Assembly: GCA_934643825.1 (NCBI GenBank)
Contig: CAKUCW010000018.1
Span: forward strand, 1 to 52,653
Source of the DNA: an uncultured Clostridia bacterium
GTDB lineage: Bacteria; Bacillota; Clostridia; Christensenellales; Aristaeellaceae
Length of the DNA: 52,653 nucleotides
Reading direction: 5' to 3'
Shown piece by piece: positions 22,923-32,472 of this stretch. The position numbers and the translations under genes are program-made. Every line of letters starts with the position of its first letter. Position 1 is the first letter of the stretch. The notes beneath the pieces are model-generated. The model made no database searches and was not told the origin of the DNA. It was given only the letters and a program-made list of their open reading frames with translations.

Positions 22923-22946
22923 CCCCTCCCCTTCCAGAGGGAGGGG
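22923..22946. terminator. Hairpin between gudD and tctC
   Basis: CCCCTCCC (22923-22930) pairs with GGGAGGGG (22939-22946). No clear T-run follows, so it may only reduce read-through or protect mRNA. The 200-bp gap otherwise shows nothing definite. Confidence 0.45.
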
Positions 22947-23012
22947 TTCGGCTCACAGTCAAAGTTTTAGGGGGATTGGAGATAAAGAATAAGAAGAAGA
23001 AGAGGAGTGTAT

Positions 23013-24341
23013 TTATCTCACCAGGCAGGGTTTCTTCGGATCGAATTTCCAGCCCGGAATGAGGTACTGCATGCCGATGGCATCGTTGCGGGCGCCGAGG
23101 CAGTTGTCCATGTAGAGCTTGTGCGCTTTCAGCACCTGCTCACGATCCACCTCAATGCCCAGACCCGGCTTCTTCGGCAAATCAATGCAGCCATCGACAA
23201 TCTGCATCGGTTCCTTGGTCAGGCGCTCACGGCCTTCCTGCCAGATCCAGTGTGTATCAATACCGTTCATCTTGCCCGGAATCGCCGCAGCGCACTGCAC
23301 GACCATCGCAAGACTGATATCAAAATGGTTATTGGAATGGCAGCCCCACATCAGACCGAAGTCATTGCAAAGCTGACCGACGCGGACGGAACCGTTCATG
23401 GTCCAGAAATGCGGATCCGCGAGCGGGATATCCACGCTCTGAAGCTGGAGCGTATGGCACATCTGGCGCCAATCCGTGTTAATCATGTTGGTTGCCGTGG
23501 GCATCATGGTTGCCTTGCGGAACTCAGCCATGACCTCACGACCGGAGAATCCATCTTCCGCGCCGACCGGGTCTTCGCAGTAAGCCAGACAGCTCTTCAG
23601 CCCGTCCGCTATCTCAAGCGCCTCTTTGAGGCTCCAGCAGCCGTTCGGATCGAGATCCACTCGCGCATCCGGGAACGCCGCCTTGATTGCCTGAACCGCT
23701 TTCAGCTCTTCCTTCGGAGCAAGCACGCCGCCCTTCAGTTTGAAATCAACAAAGCCGTACTTTTCATGCGTCGCCTTTGCCAGCGCAACGATCGCTTCCG
23801 GCGTCAGCGCTTCTTCGTGACGCAGGCGATACCAGTCGCAATCGGAATCTTCCTCAGACTCATACGGCAGATCCGTCTTCTTGCGGTCGCCGATATAGAA
23901 CAGATAGCTCAGGAAGCGGACGCGTTCGCGCTGAACGCCATCGCCCATCAACGCCGCCGCGGGAACATCCAGATACTTGCCCATCAGGTCAAGCAGCGGC
24001 GCTTCAATCGCAGTCACAACATGAACGCCCGTGCGCAGATCAAACGTCTGCTGACCGCGGACATCATCCTTGATGTTCTCAGAAAGCCATGCCCGGATCT
24101 TGTTGAGCGTCGCCTTATAATCCACGAGGCGCGTCCCCTCAACCAGATGCTTGATGTCTTCAAGCGCCTTCGTGATCTTCTGACCGCCAGGCACTTCGCC
24201 GACGCCTTCATTGCCATCCGAATCCGTGATGATCACGATGTTGCGGGTGAAATACGGAGCATGTGCGCCGGAGAGATTGAGCTCCATGCAGTCATGACCG
24301 GCTACCGGATAAATTTCAACTTTTTCAACCGTAGGTGACAT
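23013..24341 (-). CDS. gudD: Glucarate dehydratase (enolase superfamily)
   Basis: 442 residues, close to the usual 446 of GudD. It dehydrates D-glucarate to 5-keto-4-deoxyglucarate using a Mg-bound enolate. Seen in order: the capping domain (MELNLSGAHAPYFTRNIVII), the KxK acid-base motif FKLKGG (Lys201/203), metal ligands in VDLDPNG and CEDPVG, and GCHSNNHFDIS with the catalytic His339. The C-terminal NGIDTHWIWQEG stretch is also characteristic. It is the first gene of a six-gene reverse-strand unit with tctCBA, AEC and garR, and has a strong promoter of its own about 100 bp upstream. Confidence 0.95.
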   Translation of the reverse strand: MSPTVEKVEIYPVAGHDCMELNLSGAHAPYFTRNIVIITDSDGNEGVGEVPGGQKITKALEDIKHLVEGTRLVDYKATLNKIRAWLSENIKDDVRGQQTFDLRTGVHVVTAIEAPLLDLMGKYLDVPAAALMGDGVQRERVRFLSYLFYIGDRKKTDLPYESEEDSDCDWYRLRHEEALTPEAIVALAKATHEKYGFVDFKLKGGVLAPKEELKAVQAIKAAFPDARVDLDPNGCWSLKEALEIADGLKSCLAYCEDPVGAEDGFSGREVMAEFRKATMMPTATNMINTDWRQMCHTLQLQSVDIPLADPHFWTMNGSVRVGQLCNDFGLMWGCHSNNHFDISLAMVVQCAAAIPGKMNGIDTHWIWQEGRERLTKEPMQIVDGCIDLPKKPGLGIEVDREQVLKAHKLYMDNCLGARNDAIGMQYLIPGWKFDPKKPCLVR

Positions 24342-24378
24342 ATGCGTTCCCTCTCTTTGTTAAGCAATCGCTTTTTTA

Positions 24379-24403
24379 TTTCACATGACAAATTTCGGTT
24401 TCA
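24379..24403. promoter_or_regulatory. TTTCA/TTTCG repeats in the gudD leader
   Basis: TTTCA (24379), TTTCG (24393) and TTTCA (24399) lie in the 5' leader of gudD. They resemble the repeats at 24553-24590 and 44400-44432. Confidence 0.35.
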
Positions 24404-24447
24404 ATTCTGTTGCACATTCGAAGTCGTTAACCAATCTCGTTGTCTAG

Positions 24448-24476
24448 ATTATAGCAGTTCCCCACCCGTGCGTCAA
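24448..24476 (-). promoter_or_regulatory. Promoter of the gudD-tct-garR unit
   Basis: On the reverse strand TTGACG (24476-24471), 17 bases, TATAAT (24453-24448), with TGC before the -10. Start near 24441, about 100 bases before the gudD ATG. Confidence 0.8.
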
Positions 24477-24552
24477 TGGTTTTTTGACAATTTACTCAAT
24501 TTTTTTGTGAATTTATATTCCGTATATCCATTTCACGATTTTAATTGAAACC

Positions 24553-24590
24553 TTTCATCTCATTTCGTTTCACTTTTGAAATCGTTTTCA
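24553..24590 (+). promoter_or_regulatory. TTTCA/TTTCG direct-repeat cluster upstream of the DUF362 promoter
   Basis: TTTCA at 24553, TTTCG at 24563, TTTCA at 24568 and TTTCA at 24586, with an inverted TTGAAA at 24576. The cluster ends about 20 bases before the -35 box, a usual activator position. The pattern resembles 44400-44432 and the area around 15700-15727. Confidence 0.45.
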
Positions 24591-24609
24591 ATTTTCCGCT
24601 TTGTGCAGG

Positions 24610-24638
24610 TTGTCATTATCTGACGCAAATGTTATAAT
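24610..24638 (+). promoter_or_regulatory. Promoter of the DUF362 gene
   Basis: TTGTCA (24610-24615), 17 bases, TATAAT (24633-24638). Confidence 0.8.
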
Positions 24639-24686
24639 GAAACCATCATTCCAAAGCAATCTTTTTTCTTCAAGGAGGTCTGTTGC

Positions 24687-25757
24687 ATGCGTTCCATTTA
24701 TGAAATCTACGGCAGCAATGCCTATGAAATGACAATCGCCCTGATGAATGCCGCCGATATCGCTTCACGCATTCCCAAAGGTGCTTCCATCGCGCTCAAG
24801 CCCAATCTTGTTGTTGCAGCCGATCCCGATTCCGGCGCGACCACACATCCCGGTGTGCTCAGCGGCGCAATCGAATACCTTCAGCAGCACGGTTTCGAAA
24901 ACATCTGCGTCATGGAAGGAAGCTGGGTCGGCGACAGAACGGGGCGTGCCATGCGCGTCGCCGGTTACGACAAAGTCTGCGCAGCATACAATGTGCCCTT
25001 TTATGATTTGAAACAAGATGAAACAGAAATCGTTCAAAGCGCCATCGGTCCGATGAGCGTTTGCCGCAGAGCACTGGAAACCGACTACCTCATCGATCTG
25101 CCCGTACTCAAGGGACATTGCCAAACCGCGATGACCTGCGCCTTAAAAAACCTCAAAGGCTGCCTTCCGGACAAAGAAAAGCGCCATTTTCACACGCTCG
25201 GGCTTCAAAAGCCCATCGGCGCTCTTGCCGCCGTCATTAAGCCTCAGCTGATTATCGTTGACAGCATCTGCGGTGACCTCGATTTCGAAGAGGGCGGCAC
25301 GCCGGTTCATACCAACCGCATGTTTCTCGGATTCGACCCCGTTCAGATCGACGCGTACGGCAGCAGCCTGATGGGGCTTTCTCTCGAAGATGTACCCTAC
25401 ATTCAATATGCCGAACAATACGGAGCAGGCAAAAGTGCTTTCTCCGTAGAAGATGTCATTCGCCTGAATCAGCCGCAGGACAGCGTGGTCTATCCTCGTC
25501 CAACCGGCATCGTCGCCAACCTGACGCGAAACGTCCATCAAAACCGCGCATGCAGCGCCTGTTTTGCCAGTCTGGTTCGTGCCCTGCATGTGCGCGGCGC
25601 CTGCTCTGAACCTCTTTACATCGGGCAGGGATATCGCGGAAAGGAGATTGACGGCATCGGCATCGGAATGTGCTGCTCCAAAGCAAACATCTGCGTCCGC
25701 GGCTGCCCGCCTTCCGCAGATGATATCCTCCGTGTATTGGATGAACACGGCTGTTGA
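24687..25757 (+). CDS. DUF362 domain protein, Cys-rich C-terminus
   Basis: 356 residues, no signal peptide. The N-terminal 250 residues show the DUF362 pattern: ASIALKPNLV, ATTHPGVLSGAIEYL, a LIDLPVLKGH segment, CALKNLKGCLPD, and FLGFDPVQIDAYG. The C-terminus carries Cys groups (ACSACF, MCCSKANICVRGC) that could hold an iron-sulfur cluster, as other DUF362 proteins do with ferredoxin-like domains. The biochemical role of the family is not settled. AAGGAGG precedes the ATG. It is divergent from gudD and shares its control region, so a part in aldarate use, perhaps metal or redox supply, is possible. Confidence 0.82.
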   Translation: MRSIYEIYGSNAYEMTIALMNAADIASRIPKGASIALKPNLVVAADPDSGATTHPGVLSGAIEYLQQHGFENICVMEGSWVGDRTGRAMRVAGYDKVCAAYNVPFYDLKQDETEIVQSAIGPMSVCRRALETDYLIDLPVLKGHCQTAMTCALKNLKGCLPDKEKRHFHTLGLQKPIGALAAVIKPQLIIVDSICGDLDFEEGGTPVHTNRMFLGFDPVQIDAYGSSLMGLSLEDVPYIQYAEQYGAGKSAFSVEDVIRLNQPQDSVVYPRPTGIVANLTRNVHQNRACSACFASLVRALHVRGACSEPLYIGQGYRGKEIDGIGIGMCCSKANICVRGCPPSADDILRVLDEHGC

Positions 25758-25801
25758 GATTTTCCCCACACGCGAGCAATTTCGTACAATTCCCATATAT
25801 A

Positions 25802-25859
25802 AAGAAGAAGTGTGAGAGCTTTCTCCTTTGCCAAAGGGAAAACTCCCGCACTTCTTCTT
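25802..25859. terminator. Bidirectional terminator between the DUF362 and GltD-like genes
   Basis: AAGAAGAAGTGTG (25802-25814) pairs with CGCACTTCTTCTT (25847-25859), one wobble, around an inner AGTTTTCCC-like stem. The two genes converge here. Confidence 0.75.
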
Positions 25860-25889
25860 ATTTATGCATCGCAAACGCCACGCCACCGT

Positions 25890-27128
25890 TTACTCTTTTT
25901 CCTTCGCTGCGCACGCCTGCATGTACTCATCCATCGCTTCGGCAACCTTTTTGCTGTGTTCCACCGCTTCAACAACCGTCCTCGCGCCATTGACCACATC
26001 GCCGCTGGCAAATATGCCCGCACGGGTCGTATGCCCGTTTTCATCCGCGACAAGCAGTCCACGCGAATCAACCTCCAGCCCCATCGTCGTGGAAACAATG
26101 CGGTTTCGTGGTCCCTGTCCGATCGAAACAATGACGCTGTCTGCCTTATAGAGATGCTCGCTTCCCTCGACAGGCTTCAGCTTGCCCGCTTCATCTTCAT
26201 CCATATCCTGAAAAATCACGCCATCATCCACAATCTCCACAGGCTGCTTCTTATAGACAAACTCAACGCCCTCCAGCTCGGCATACATGAATTCATCCTT
26301 CGATGCCGCGACATGGCTGCTTCTGGAAAAACAAATCACATGGCGTGCGCCCTTACGCACCGCCGTGCGGCACACATCCATCGCCGCATTGCCTGCGCCA
26401 ATCACAATCACCGTTTCGCCCAGATGATAGCTGTCCGGATTATTGAGATAGTTGATGCCGAAATGCACATTTCCCAGCGTTTCGCCCTTGATATGCAGTG
26501 CGTTAGGCTGCCAAACGCCCGTTCCAACAAAAATCGCCTTGTATCCGTCGCGGAAAAGATCGTCAATACCGATCGACGCGCCGATTGTCGTGTTGGGTCT
26601 GAACCGGATTCCTTTCAGCTGCAAATGGTGATATTCAAAATCATCCAGCACAGATTTAGGCAGGCGATACGCAGGTATACCATAGCGCAGGACACCGCCA
26701 ATCTTATCTTTGCCATCAAAAATTGTCACCTGATATCCCTTTCTCGCAAGCAGCACCGCAATCGTCAATCCTGCCGGACCGGAGCCGATAATCGCCACGC
26801 GCATGCCGTTGGACGGTGCAGGTCCTTGAACCATTTTATTGGCATACGTCGTAGAAATATAGTTTTCAATCACCGAGAAATGAACCGGCGCTCCTTTTCT
26901 TCCCAAAACGCAATGCCCTTCGCACTGGTTTTCATGGTCGCAAACCAGACTGCAAACCGTCGTCAGCGGGTTGTTCTCAAACAGCATTCTTCCCGCCTCA
27001 TCCAGCTTGCCGTCAAGCATCAGCCTGATGACCTTGGGAATCGGGGTGTGGATCGGGCATCCCTTTTGGCACTGCGGAACTTTGCAATTCAGGCAGCGCT
27101 GCGCCTCTTCTATAACATGTATCGCCAT
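25890..27128 (-). CDS. Iron-sulfur FAD/NAD(P)-dependent oxidoreductase, glutamate synthase small-subunit (GltD) type
   Basis: 412 residues. N-terminal Cys motif CLNCKVPQCQKGCPIHTPIP plus CSLVCDHENQCEGHC for two [4Fe-4S] clusters, FAD motif VAIIGSGPAGLTIAVLLA, NAD(P) motif VIVIGAGNAAMDVCRTA, and the closing GIFASGDVVNGARTVVEAV. The fold is shared by GltD, NfnB and PreT. It passes electrons from NAD(P)H to a partner protein not found here. ATG 27128 is chosen for GGAGGAAT; the open frame upstream lacks a site. It is the last gene of the MoxR operon, 23 bp after the VWA gene, an odd partnership. Confidence 0.9.
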   Translation of the reverse strand: MAIHVIEEAQRCLNCKVPQCQKGCPIHTPIPKVIRLMLDGKLDEAGRMLFENNPLTTVCSLVCDHENQCEGHCVLGRKGAPVHFSVIENYISTTYANKMVQGPAPSNGMRVAIIGSGPAGLTIAVLLARKGYQVTIFDGKDKIGGVLRYGIPAYRLPKSVLDDFEYHHLQLKGIRFRPNTTIGASIGIDDLFRDGYKAIFVGTGVWQPNALHIKGETLGNVHFGINYLNNPDSYHLGETVIVIGAGNAAMDVCRTAVRKGARHVICFSRSSHVAASKDEFMYAELEGVEFVYKKQPVEIVDDGVIFQDMDEDEAGKLKPVEGSEHLYKADSVIVSIGQGPRNRIVSTTMGLEVDSRGLLVADENGHTTRAGIFASGDVVNGARTVVEAVEHSKKVAEAMDEYMQACAAKEKE

Positions 27129-27151
27129 CTGTATTCCTCCATATCTTTCTT

Positions 27152-29725
27152 TTATATATGTTTGTCTTTTCGTTTCGTCGGAATTCTTCGTACCAGCAGT
27201 GCCGCACAAACACACGCAAGCCCCATCGCCGCCAATCCGTTTGTCGGATCATATTCGATCGTCTGCGCGTCGTCTTCCGCCTGCATCAGTGCCTCAATAT
27301 TTTCATAAACCGCACCTCCGGAAACCTCGCAGACCTTTCTCAGCGCATCGCGCTGTTCTTCATCCGGAAAGGCTTCATATTCCGACGACCAAAGCAGCAC
27401 AACTGCCGTTTCATGTTCACAAATCACATTTCCGTTCAAATCCGTCGCAGTCAGCACGCATCCATATTTTCCATAACCTTCCACCGGAAACGTTTTTTCA
27501 AATACACGCCGGCGCACTTGCGCCATATCATAGAGATATTCATGACCCGCAGGCGTTGTAACCTGCACTTCGAGATTGCTCGCTTCCTCCAGCCCCGTGC
27601 AATCCACTTCCAACGTGCACATCGAGCCTCCGCCCGTCATACGCGTTTGAAATACATCCGCATAATTTTCCTCCGGCATCAATGCGCCGATTACATTCAG
27701 CAACACGCGCTTTCCCGTTTCGCTTTCGAATGTTCCGCCAGCCTGTTGTCCGTTCAGTGCGCCCGTCCACACAGCAGCTTTTCCCTTTCCACACGCACGA
27801 TAAACATAAAGCGGTTCTCCTTCGTCAACCGTCATCAGCACCTGTGCATCGCGCTTCGCCTCTACGCGGATGTATTGACCAACATTCATTTTCCCCTGCA
27901 GCCGTTCAACGCCAGCCATATTGCCTTGTGCAAGAGCGTCAAACGCACCCTCGACTGCATACTCCGTTTGCTGAACAAGCGTATCTGACAGCATCAGCGC
28001 AGGCAGCTCTTTTGCCGTGATTGCATATGTGCAATATCCGCCTCCAATCTCAGCCAACCTCTTCATGATTTCCTCATTAACATACGATCCAATGCCGATA
28101 ACCGATGTAGTAATCCCTGCTTGTGCCATCCGATGAACAATCGCTTCATAACCGGTATCACTCGGATTGCCGTCCGAAATGAACAATACATGTTTTTTAT
28201 CGGTTTCATGAAACGAACTCAGCATATCATATGCTGCCTGAAACGCCTCGGTATACTCCGTTCCACTGATCGTTCCCATTCTGGAAACCGCAGCGATCAC
28301 ATTCTCTTTTTCCTTTGCCGATGTCAGCGGTGCCAAAATATGATAGGTATCCGAAAATGTGATCACACCCACATAGTCGTTATCATGCAGCATACCAATG
28401 CTCTTGATTGCTCCCCGTTTTGCCATTTCGCAAGGCGTATTGATGTCATTCGCAAGATTCGTCGCCGTTTCGCTCATAGACGCCGAGTTATCAATCACCA
28501 AAAGCAGCGCAACCGACTCCGCGCCTTCCTCCCGTGTCACCTCCATCGTCACCGGCAAAAATTTCTCAAATGCAGTATCCTTCATATGTCCCAGCGCATA
28601 GGTCTGCTTTCCTCCCGTGGTCAAAACGCTGTGTCCATATTCCGATACATATTGTTCAAGTGCTTCATCAGCTTTAGGCGGCAGCGACAACGCATCGACA
28701 TTCATCAGCACAATCAATCCATAGTCGCACATCGCAGCAGCCGTCCGCGGGACATCCTTCGGCGCGGTAATCTCCGCTTCATATCCGTTCGCCGTCAGCA
28801 GTTCATACAGTGCGCCGCTTTCCGTGCCGGTTCCGTCCACCAACAGAATCTTATCGCTTCCTACAACCTGTACGCAAGCGCCATTTTGATTATTTGCCTT
28901 TTGCGTATCTTCTTCCTGTTCAACCACAACCTGAAATACGCGCATGCCCATTTCTTCCGGAACAAGGCGATAAGAATATTGGCTGATTCCTTCTTTTATT
29001 TTGATCGAATCCTCTCGGACAAGTTTCGTTTCATCGTATATCTTCAGCTTTCCAACCATCGCGCAATTGCTCTTCAGGGTTACTTTCGCCCGGAGGCTTT
29101 GACCCTGAATCGCTTTGGCAGGCATTTCGACGCTGAGTACTTCGCATTCCGTTGCCGCCCATTTCCGTTCATACTGCACTGCATCAATTCGCACGCCCTG
29201 ATGCGCCAGCAGAGCAGCGACTGTTTGAGCGTTTCCATCTGTTTCAATGCCGTCGCTAAGCAAAACGATTCGTTTTTTCATGTTTTTCCGAAAAAGATTC
29301 TCCGCCTCATAAAGCGCATTTGCTACATTCGTCGTCTGCCTCTCATATTTCAGCAGATCTTCAGGCGCCTCGTTCCACAGCACCGCATCATCAGCAAAAA
29401 CCATCCGCTCTACATGCTCATCACTTTTACTTTGATCCACGAGAGTTTGCATGTCCGCTTCGACTGTTTGCGCCATGCTTTCCATGCTCAGTGAACGATC
29501 CTCCAGCACAACCAGTGACGTATCCACGCGGTTTGTTTCAATTCTGAATTCGGACAGAATCAGCACAGCCGTCGCAGCCGCCAGCAGATAGAGTCCCGTC
29601 GAAGCATATTTTTCAATTTTCTTCCGCCCAAGGCTTCTCTTCTTTAGGGACGAACTCAAGATCAACCCAAACGCCGGGATCATGAGAAGCAGAAGCCATG
29701 GGGATTCGACGCTAAACTTGCTCAC
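27152..29725 (-). CDS. Membrane protein with two VWA domains and a glutamine-amidotransferase-like middle
   Basis: About 857 residues. Two N-terminal membrane helices (SPWLLLLMIPAFGLIL and STGLYLLAAATAVLIL), a first VWA-like domain with LVVLEDRSLSMESM, a Rossmann-like GATase1 segment (DKILLVDGTGTESGALYELL), a second VWA domain with a full metal site (LLLVIDNSASMSETA), and a final membrane helix (LAAMGLACVCAALLV). It belongs with the BatA/BatB-like partners of MoxR ATPases, which are thought to assemble or activate proteins at the membrane. The start is uncertain: GTG 29725 overlaps the upstream gene by 14 bases; a GTG at 29740 is also possible. Confidence 0.83.
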   Translation of the reverse strand: MSKFSVESPWLLLLMIPAFGLILSSSLKKRSLGRKKIEKYASTGLYLLAAATAVLILSEFRIETNRVDTSLVVLEDRSLSMESMAQTVEADMQTLVDQSKSDEHVERMVFADDAVLWNEAPEDLLKYERQTTNVANALYEAENLFRKNMKKRIVLLSDGIETDGNAQTVAALLAHQGVRIDAVQYERKWAATECEVLSVEMPAKAIQGQSLRAKVTLKSNCAMVGKLKIYDETKLVREDSIKIKEGISQYSYRLVPEEMGMRVFQVVVEQEEDTQKANNQNGACVQVVGSDKILLVDGTGTESGALYELLTANGYEAEITAPKDVPRTAAAMCDYGLIVLMNVDALSLPPKADEALEQYVSEYGHSVLTTGGKQTYALGHMKDTAFEKFLPVTMEVTREEGAESVALLLVIDNSASMSETATNLANDINTPCEMAKRGAIKSIGMLHDNDYVGVITFSDTYHILAPLTSAKEKENVIAAVSRMGTISGTEYTEAFQAAYDMLSSFHETDKKHVLFISDGNPSDTGYEAIVHRMAQAGITTSVIGIGSYVNEEIMKRLAEIGGGYCTYAITAKELPALMLSDTLVQQTEYAVEGAFDALAQGNMAGVERLQGKMNVGQYIRVEAKRDAQVLMTVDEGEPLYVYRACGKGKAAVWTGALNGQQAGGTFESETGKRVLLNVIGALMPEENYADVFQTRMTGGGSMCTLEVDCTGLEEASNLEVQVTTPAGHEYLYDMAQVRRRVFEKTFPVEGYGKYGCVLTATDLNGNVICEHETAVVLLWSSEYEAFPDEEQRDALRKVCEVSGGAVYENIEALMQAEDDAQTIEYDPTNGLAAMGLACVCAALLVRRIPTKRKDKHI

Positions 29726-31559
29726 GATGATACACCACACATTCCAAAGTCAGGCAAATCAGAAACAGCCATGCCATCAGCGGTGTCAGATCCAATCCTC
29801 GGTCACGCTGGTTTTGCGCAATCTTCGCTGCCGCGTCATCATCGGAAGGCTGTGAAAGAAGCAGCGCCGTTTCTGTATCGTTTTTCCTCATCAATTCTCG
29901 CTCATTCAGGCAGGCATAAATCCGCTCTTGCTTTTGTTCTCCCTCTTCTGTCTGCCGATGCAGCGTATACACGCCCGGCCGATCAGGCGTAAACGCTCCC
30001 CCATAAACCGGCTCCGTCTTTCCATCCGGCGCCGCAAGTTGCGTTTGGCATGTAAATGGCACATCCGTATACGTCACAGCATCGCCCACATAACACCAAT
30101 CCTTTTCCAGCATCTTCGGAAGGCTGTAATCCAGCATGTGCCCAATCAGAATCAGGAAATCCGAAAGCAGCGGCAAATTACTGTGATGCACATCAAAGTT
30201 CATCACGAACACCGGTGCGCCTTTATCGCTTTCCCCCACCAGCAATGCAGGCAGTTCGCCGCACATCAGCAGCGGTGTAAACATTCCCACATCCGTCGTT
30301 TCCGTCAATTGCAGCACCGAAATATCTCCCGCGGAAATTGACTGCGTCAGCCGAAGCATCCGTTCGTTTTCCACGCCATGAGCGACACTCAGCGATGCGC
30401 CGCGAACTCGGTCGCCCAGCTGCAGCTCGATGCCGTCGGGAACTTGAGGAGGATTCATCAGCCATATTGCGCCATCTTCCGGCAGAATTTCAGGGATATA
30501 CTCATCATAAATATAAATATCGTAGCCGTTGACCGTCTTCGAGCTGACCGGATCTTCCCAATTCACCGTGTATATGCCAAACGCTTCCAAAGCGTGCTGC
30601 CAATAAAACGGCTTGCTGCCGACCAGCAGAATTTTTCCGCCGCCATCGATAGGTCCAAAACAGCAGAATGTGTTATCTTCATCCAGTCCGTCCTGTACAT
30701 CCACCATCACGCGTGCGGTATCAAACTCGCGCAATCCGCTTTGGAAAAACGTAACCGTCTGTTCCCGGTTGTCTTCAAACGTAACCATCTGCGCAGAAGC
30801 CAGCTTATTATCCACATAAAGTGCCACAGGGAGCGTTTGTGTCGTACCCGTGCAGCGAACAACGGCATGAAACGTCGTTCCCGAGGACGAGATCACGCTT
30901 TGAAGGCGCTCAATCCCGACATTCCACATTTCCTCATCCAAAACGCTGACAACCTCGATGTTTTCCACATTTTCAAACGCATGATCCGTGTAAAAGAGCA
31001 CCTGCGCATCGGGATACATTCGCAGCATATTCTGCGCAGAAGTCAGAACCGCTTCATATTCATCCTGTTTCCAGCCGCATTGTGCCTGTGTCAAAGCTTC
31101 TTTAATGAGCTTCGGCGTGTCTTGACGCGAAACCAGCGCATTTCCTTCCTCGCCCGATAACAAAACCGTCACATGACTGCCGCCGGGCATATTCGCGGTT
31201 TTCTCAATCACCCGATCACACGCACGCTCAAAAGCGCTTTTTCCATCACAGTCTTTTTGATTCATGCTTGCCGAACTGTCAATCAAAAAGATATATTCCC
31301 TGCCCGCTTCAACCGCCGTCAGCCTTGCCCCGGAAAGAATCATCACCGCAGAAGCAACCACCACCATCTGCATCAGCAAAATCAACCACTTGGGCAATTG
31401 ACTGCTAAGCCGAAAACGCCTGCTTTCTCTTCTGCTCAGGTGCCACATATAGTTGGTGGAAACGGAATGTTCCGTAAACTTAGGTTTAAACAGGAACAAT
31501 CCCAACACCAGCGCAAGGCACGCGAGCGCCCACAGTCCTGTCGGCTCAGTAAAAATCAT
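29712..31559 (-). CDS. Membrane-anchored VWA protein (BatA/aerotolerance type)
   Basis: 615 residues. It starts with a BatA-like membrane segment (GLWALACLALVLGLFLFKP), a second helix (WLILLMQMVVVASAVMIL), then a VWA domain with MIDAS metal motif FLIDSSASM (Asp94, Ser96, Ser98). A long middle resembles the GATase-like segment of the next gene (GGGKILLVGSKPFYWQHALE). One C-terminal helix (LTPLMAWLFLICLTLECVV) closes it. ATG 31559 overlaps the DUF58 stop codon as ATGA. It probably binds client proteins handled by the MoxR ATPase. Confidence 0.87.
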   Translation of the reverse strand: MIFTEPTGLWALACLALVLGLFLFKPKFTEHSVSTNYMWHLSRRESRRFRLSSQLPKWLILLMQMVVVASAVMILSGARLTAVEAGREYIFLIDSSASMNQKDCDGKSAFERACDRVIEKTANMPGGSHVTVLLSGEEGNALVSRQDTPKLIKEALTQAQCGWKQDEYEAVLTSAQNMLRMYPDAQVLFYTDHAFENVENIEVVSVLDEEMWNVGIERLQSVISSSGTTFHAVVRCTGTTQTLPVALYVDNKLASAQMVTFEDNREQTVTFFQSGLREFDTARVMVDVQDGLDEDNTFCCFGPIDGGGKILLVGSKPFYWQHALEAFGIYTVNWEDPVSSKTVNGYDIYIYDEYIPEILPEDGAIWLMNPPQVPDGIELQLGDRVRGASLSVAHGVENERMLRLTQSISAGDISVLQLTETTDVGMFTPLLMCGELPALLVGESDKGAPVFVMNFDVHHSNLPLLSDFLILIGHMLDYSLPKMLEKDWCYVGDAVTYTDVPFTCQTQLAAPDGKTEPVYGGAFTPDRPGVYTLHRQTEEGEQKQERIYACLNERELMRKNDTETALLLSQPSDDDAAAKIAQNQRDRGLDLTPLMAWLFLICLTLECVVYHREQV

Positions 31560-32470
31560 CGTATCACCCCTGCCGCCGCTCCACGGTTCAAAAAGATTTC
31601 TTCCAGCTTTTCGTTGCTAAGCACGCTAAGAAACGCAACATTTCTGGATGCGCAAAACGATTCGATTTCCGCCTTCCACGACGCAATTGTCCTTTTATAC
31701 TGTTCCAAGCTTCGCCTGTCGATATGATGATTCAGTCGTGCCGCTTCGCCCTGCTTTTCCGCATCCAGCAGTGTCAAATAGCCGCCATAAGCCGGCAAAT
31801 CCTCTTCCGGCGCAAGCACCTGAATGATCATCACCTGACGGCGGTGAGACAGAAGCCAGTCCACCGCGTGTTTCCAGTCGCTGTCCGTCAGAAGATCGGA
31901 GATCAACACGGAAAGCCCGCAATCCGCTCCCGGCATGCCATCTGCGCAAATCGCCTTTTCAATATCCACATCCCCATCGAATTCCAACCCATCCAGCAGC
32001 GGCATTGCACGAAAAAAGCCATATTTGCCTGTCACAGGTTCGCACATCCGCTCGCAGCGTTCACCGCGCAGAAGCGAAAAAGAAGCCCGATCCGCATGGC
32101 TGACAGACAGATAGGACAACGCCGCCGCAATCTTCAATGCCATCAGGCTCTTTTTCCCATCATCCGCCCAATCCATCGATTCTGACATATCCAGATAAAT
32201 GTGCGTTTCCGTCTGAATTTCTCCGACAAAATGTTTCATATACAGCTTATCAAATCGGGCTGCCAGATTCCAGTCTATCCGGCGATAGTCATCTCCCGGC
32301 ATATATTCGCTGTAATCCATCCATTCAATCGAACTGCCTTCTTTTGCCGACCGCCTTTCCCCCGAAAGCATCCCTTTCATCGTCTGGCGAATGTAAAAAT
32401 CAATTTGTTCCAGTTTCTGTAAAAAGGCGTAATCCGCCACACGACCCGCTCGCCGATGATAAGCCGTCAT
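31556..32470 (-). CDS. DUF58 domain protein
   Basis: 304 residues, soluble. The family mark YMPGDDYRRIDWNLAAR is present at about residues 57-73, followed by a VWA-like core with a DMSESMDW metal-site variant and a second motif, LSVLISDLLTDS. DUF58 proteins always travel with MoxR ATPases and VWA membrane proteins. It starts two bases after moxR's stop codon, and its own stop overlaps the next start (ATGA), so the operon is tightly coupled. Confidence 0.92.
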   Translation of the reverse strand: MTAYHRRAGRVADYAFLQKLEQIDFYIRQTMKGMLSGERRSAKEGSSIEWMDYSEYMPGDDYRRIDWNLAARFDKLYMKHFVGEIQTETHIYLDMSESMDWADDGKKSLMALKIAAALSYLSVSHADRASFSLLRGERCERMCEPVTGKYGFFRAMPLLDGLEFDGDVDIEKAICADGMPGADCGLSVLISDLLTDSDWKHAVDWLLSHRRQVMIIQVLAPEEDLPAYGGYLTLLDAEKQGEAARLNHHIDRRSLEQYKRTIASWKAEIESFCASRNVAFLSVLSNEKLEEIFLNRGAAAGVIR

Positions 32471-32472
32471 AC

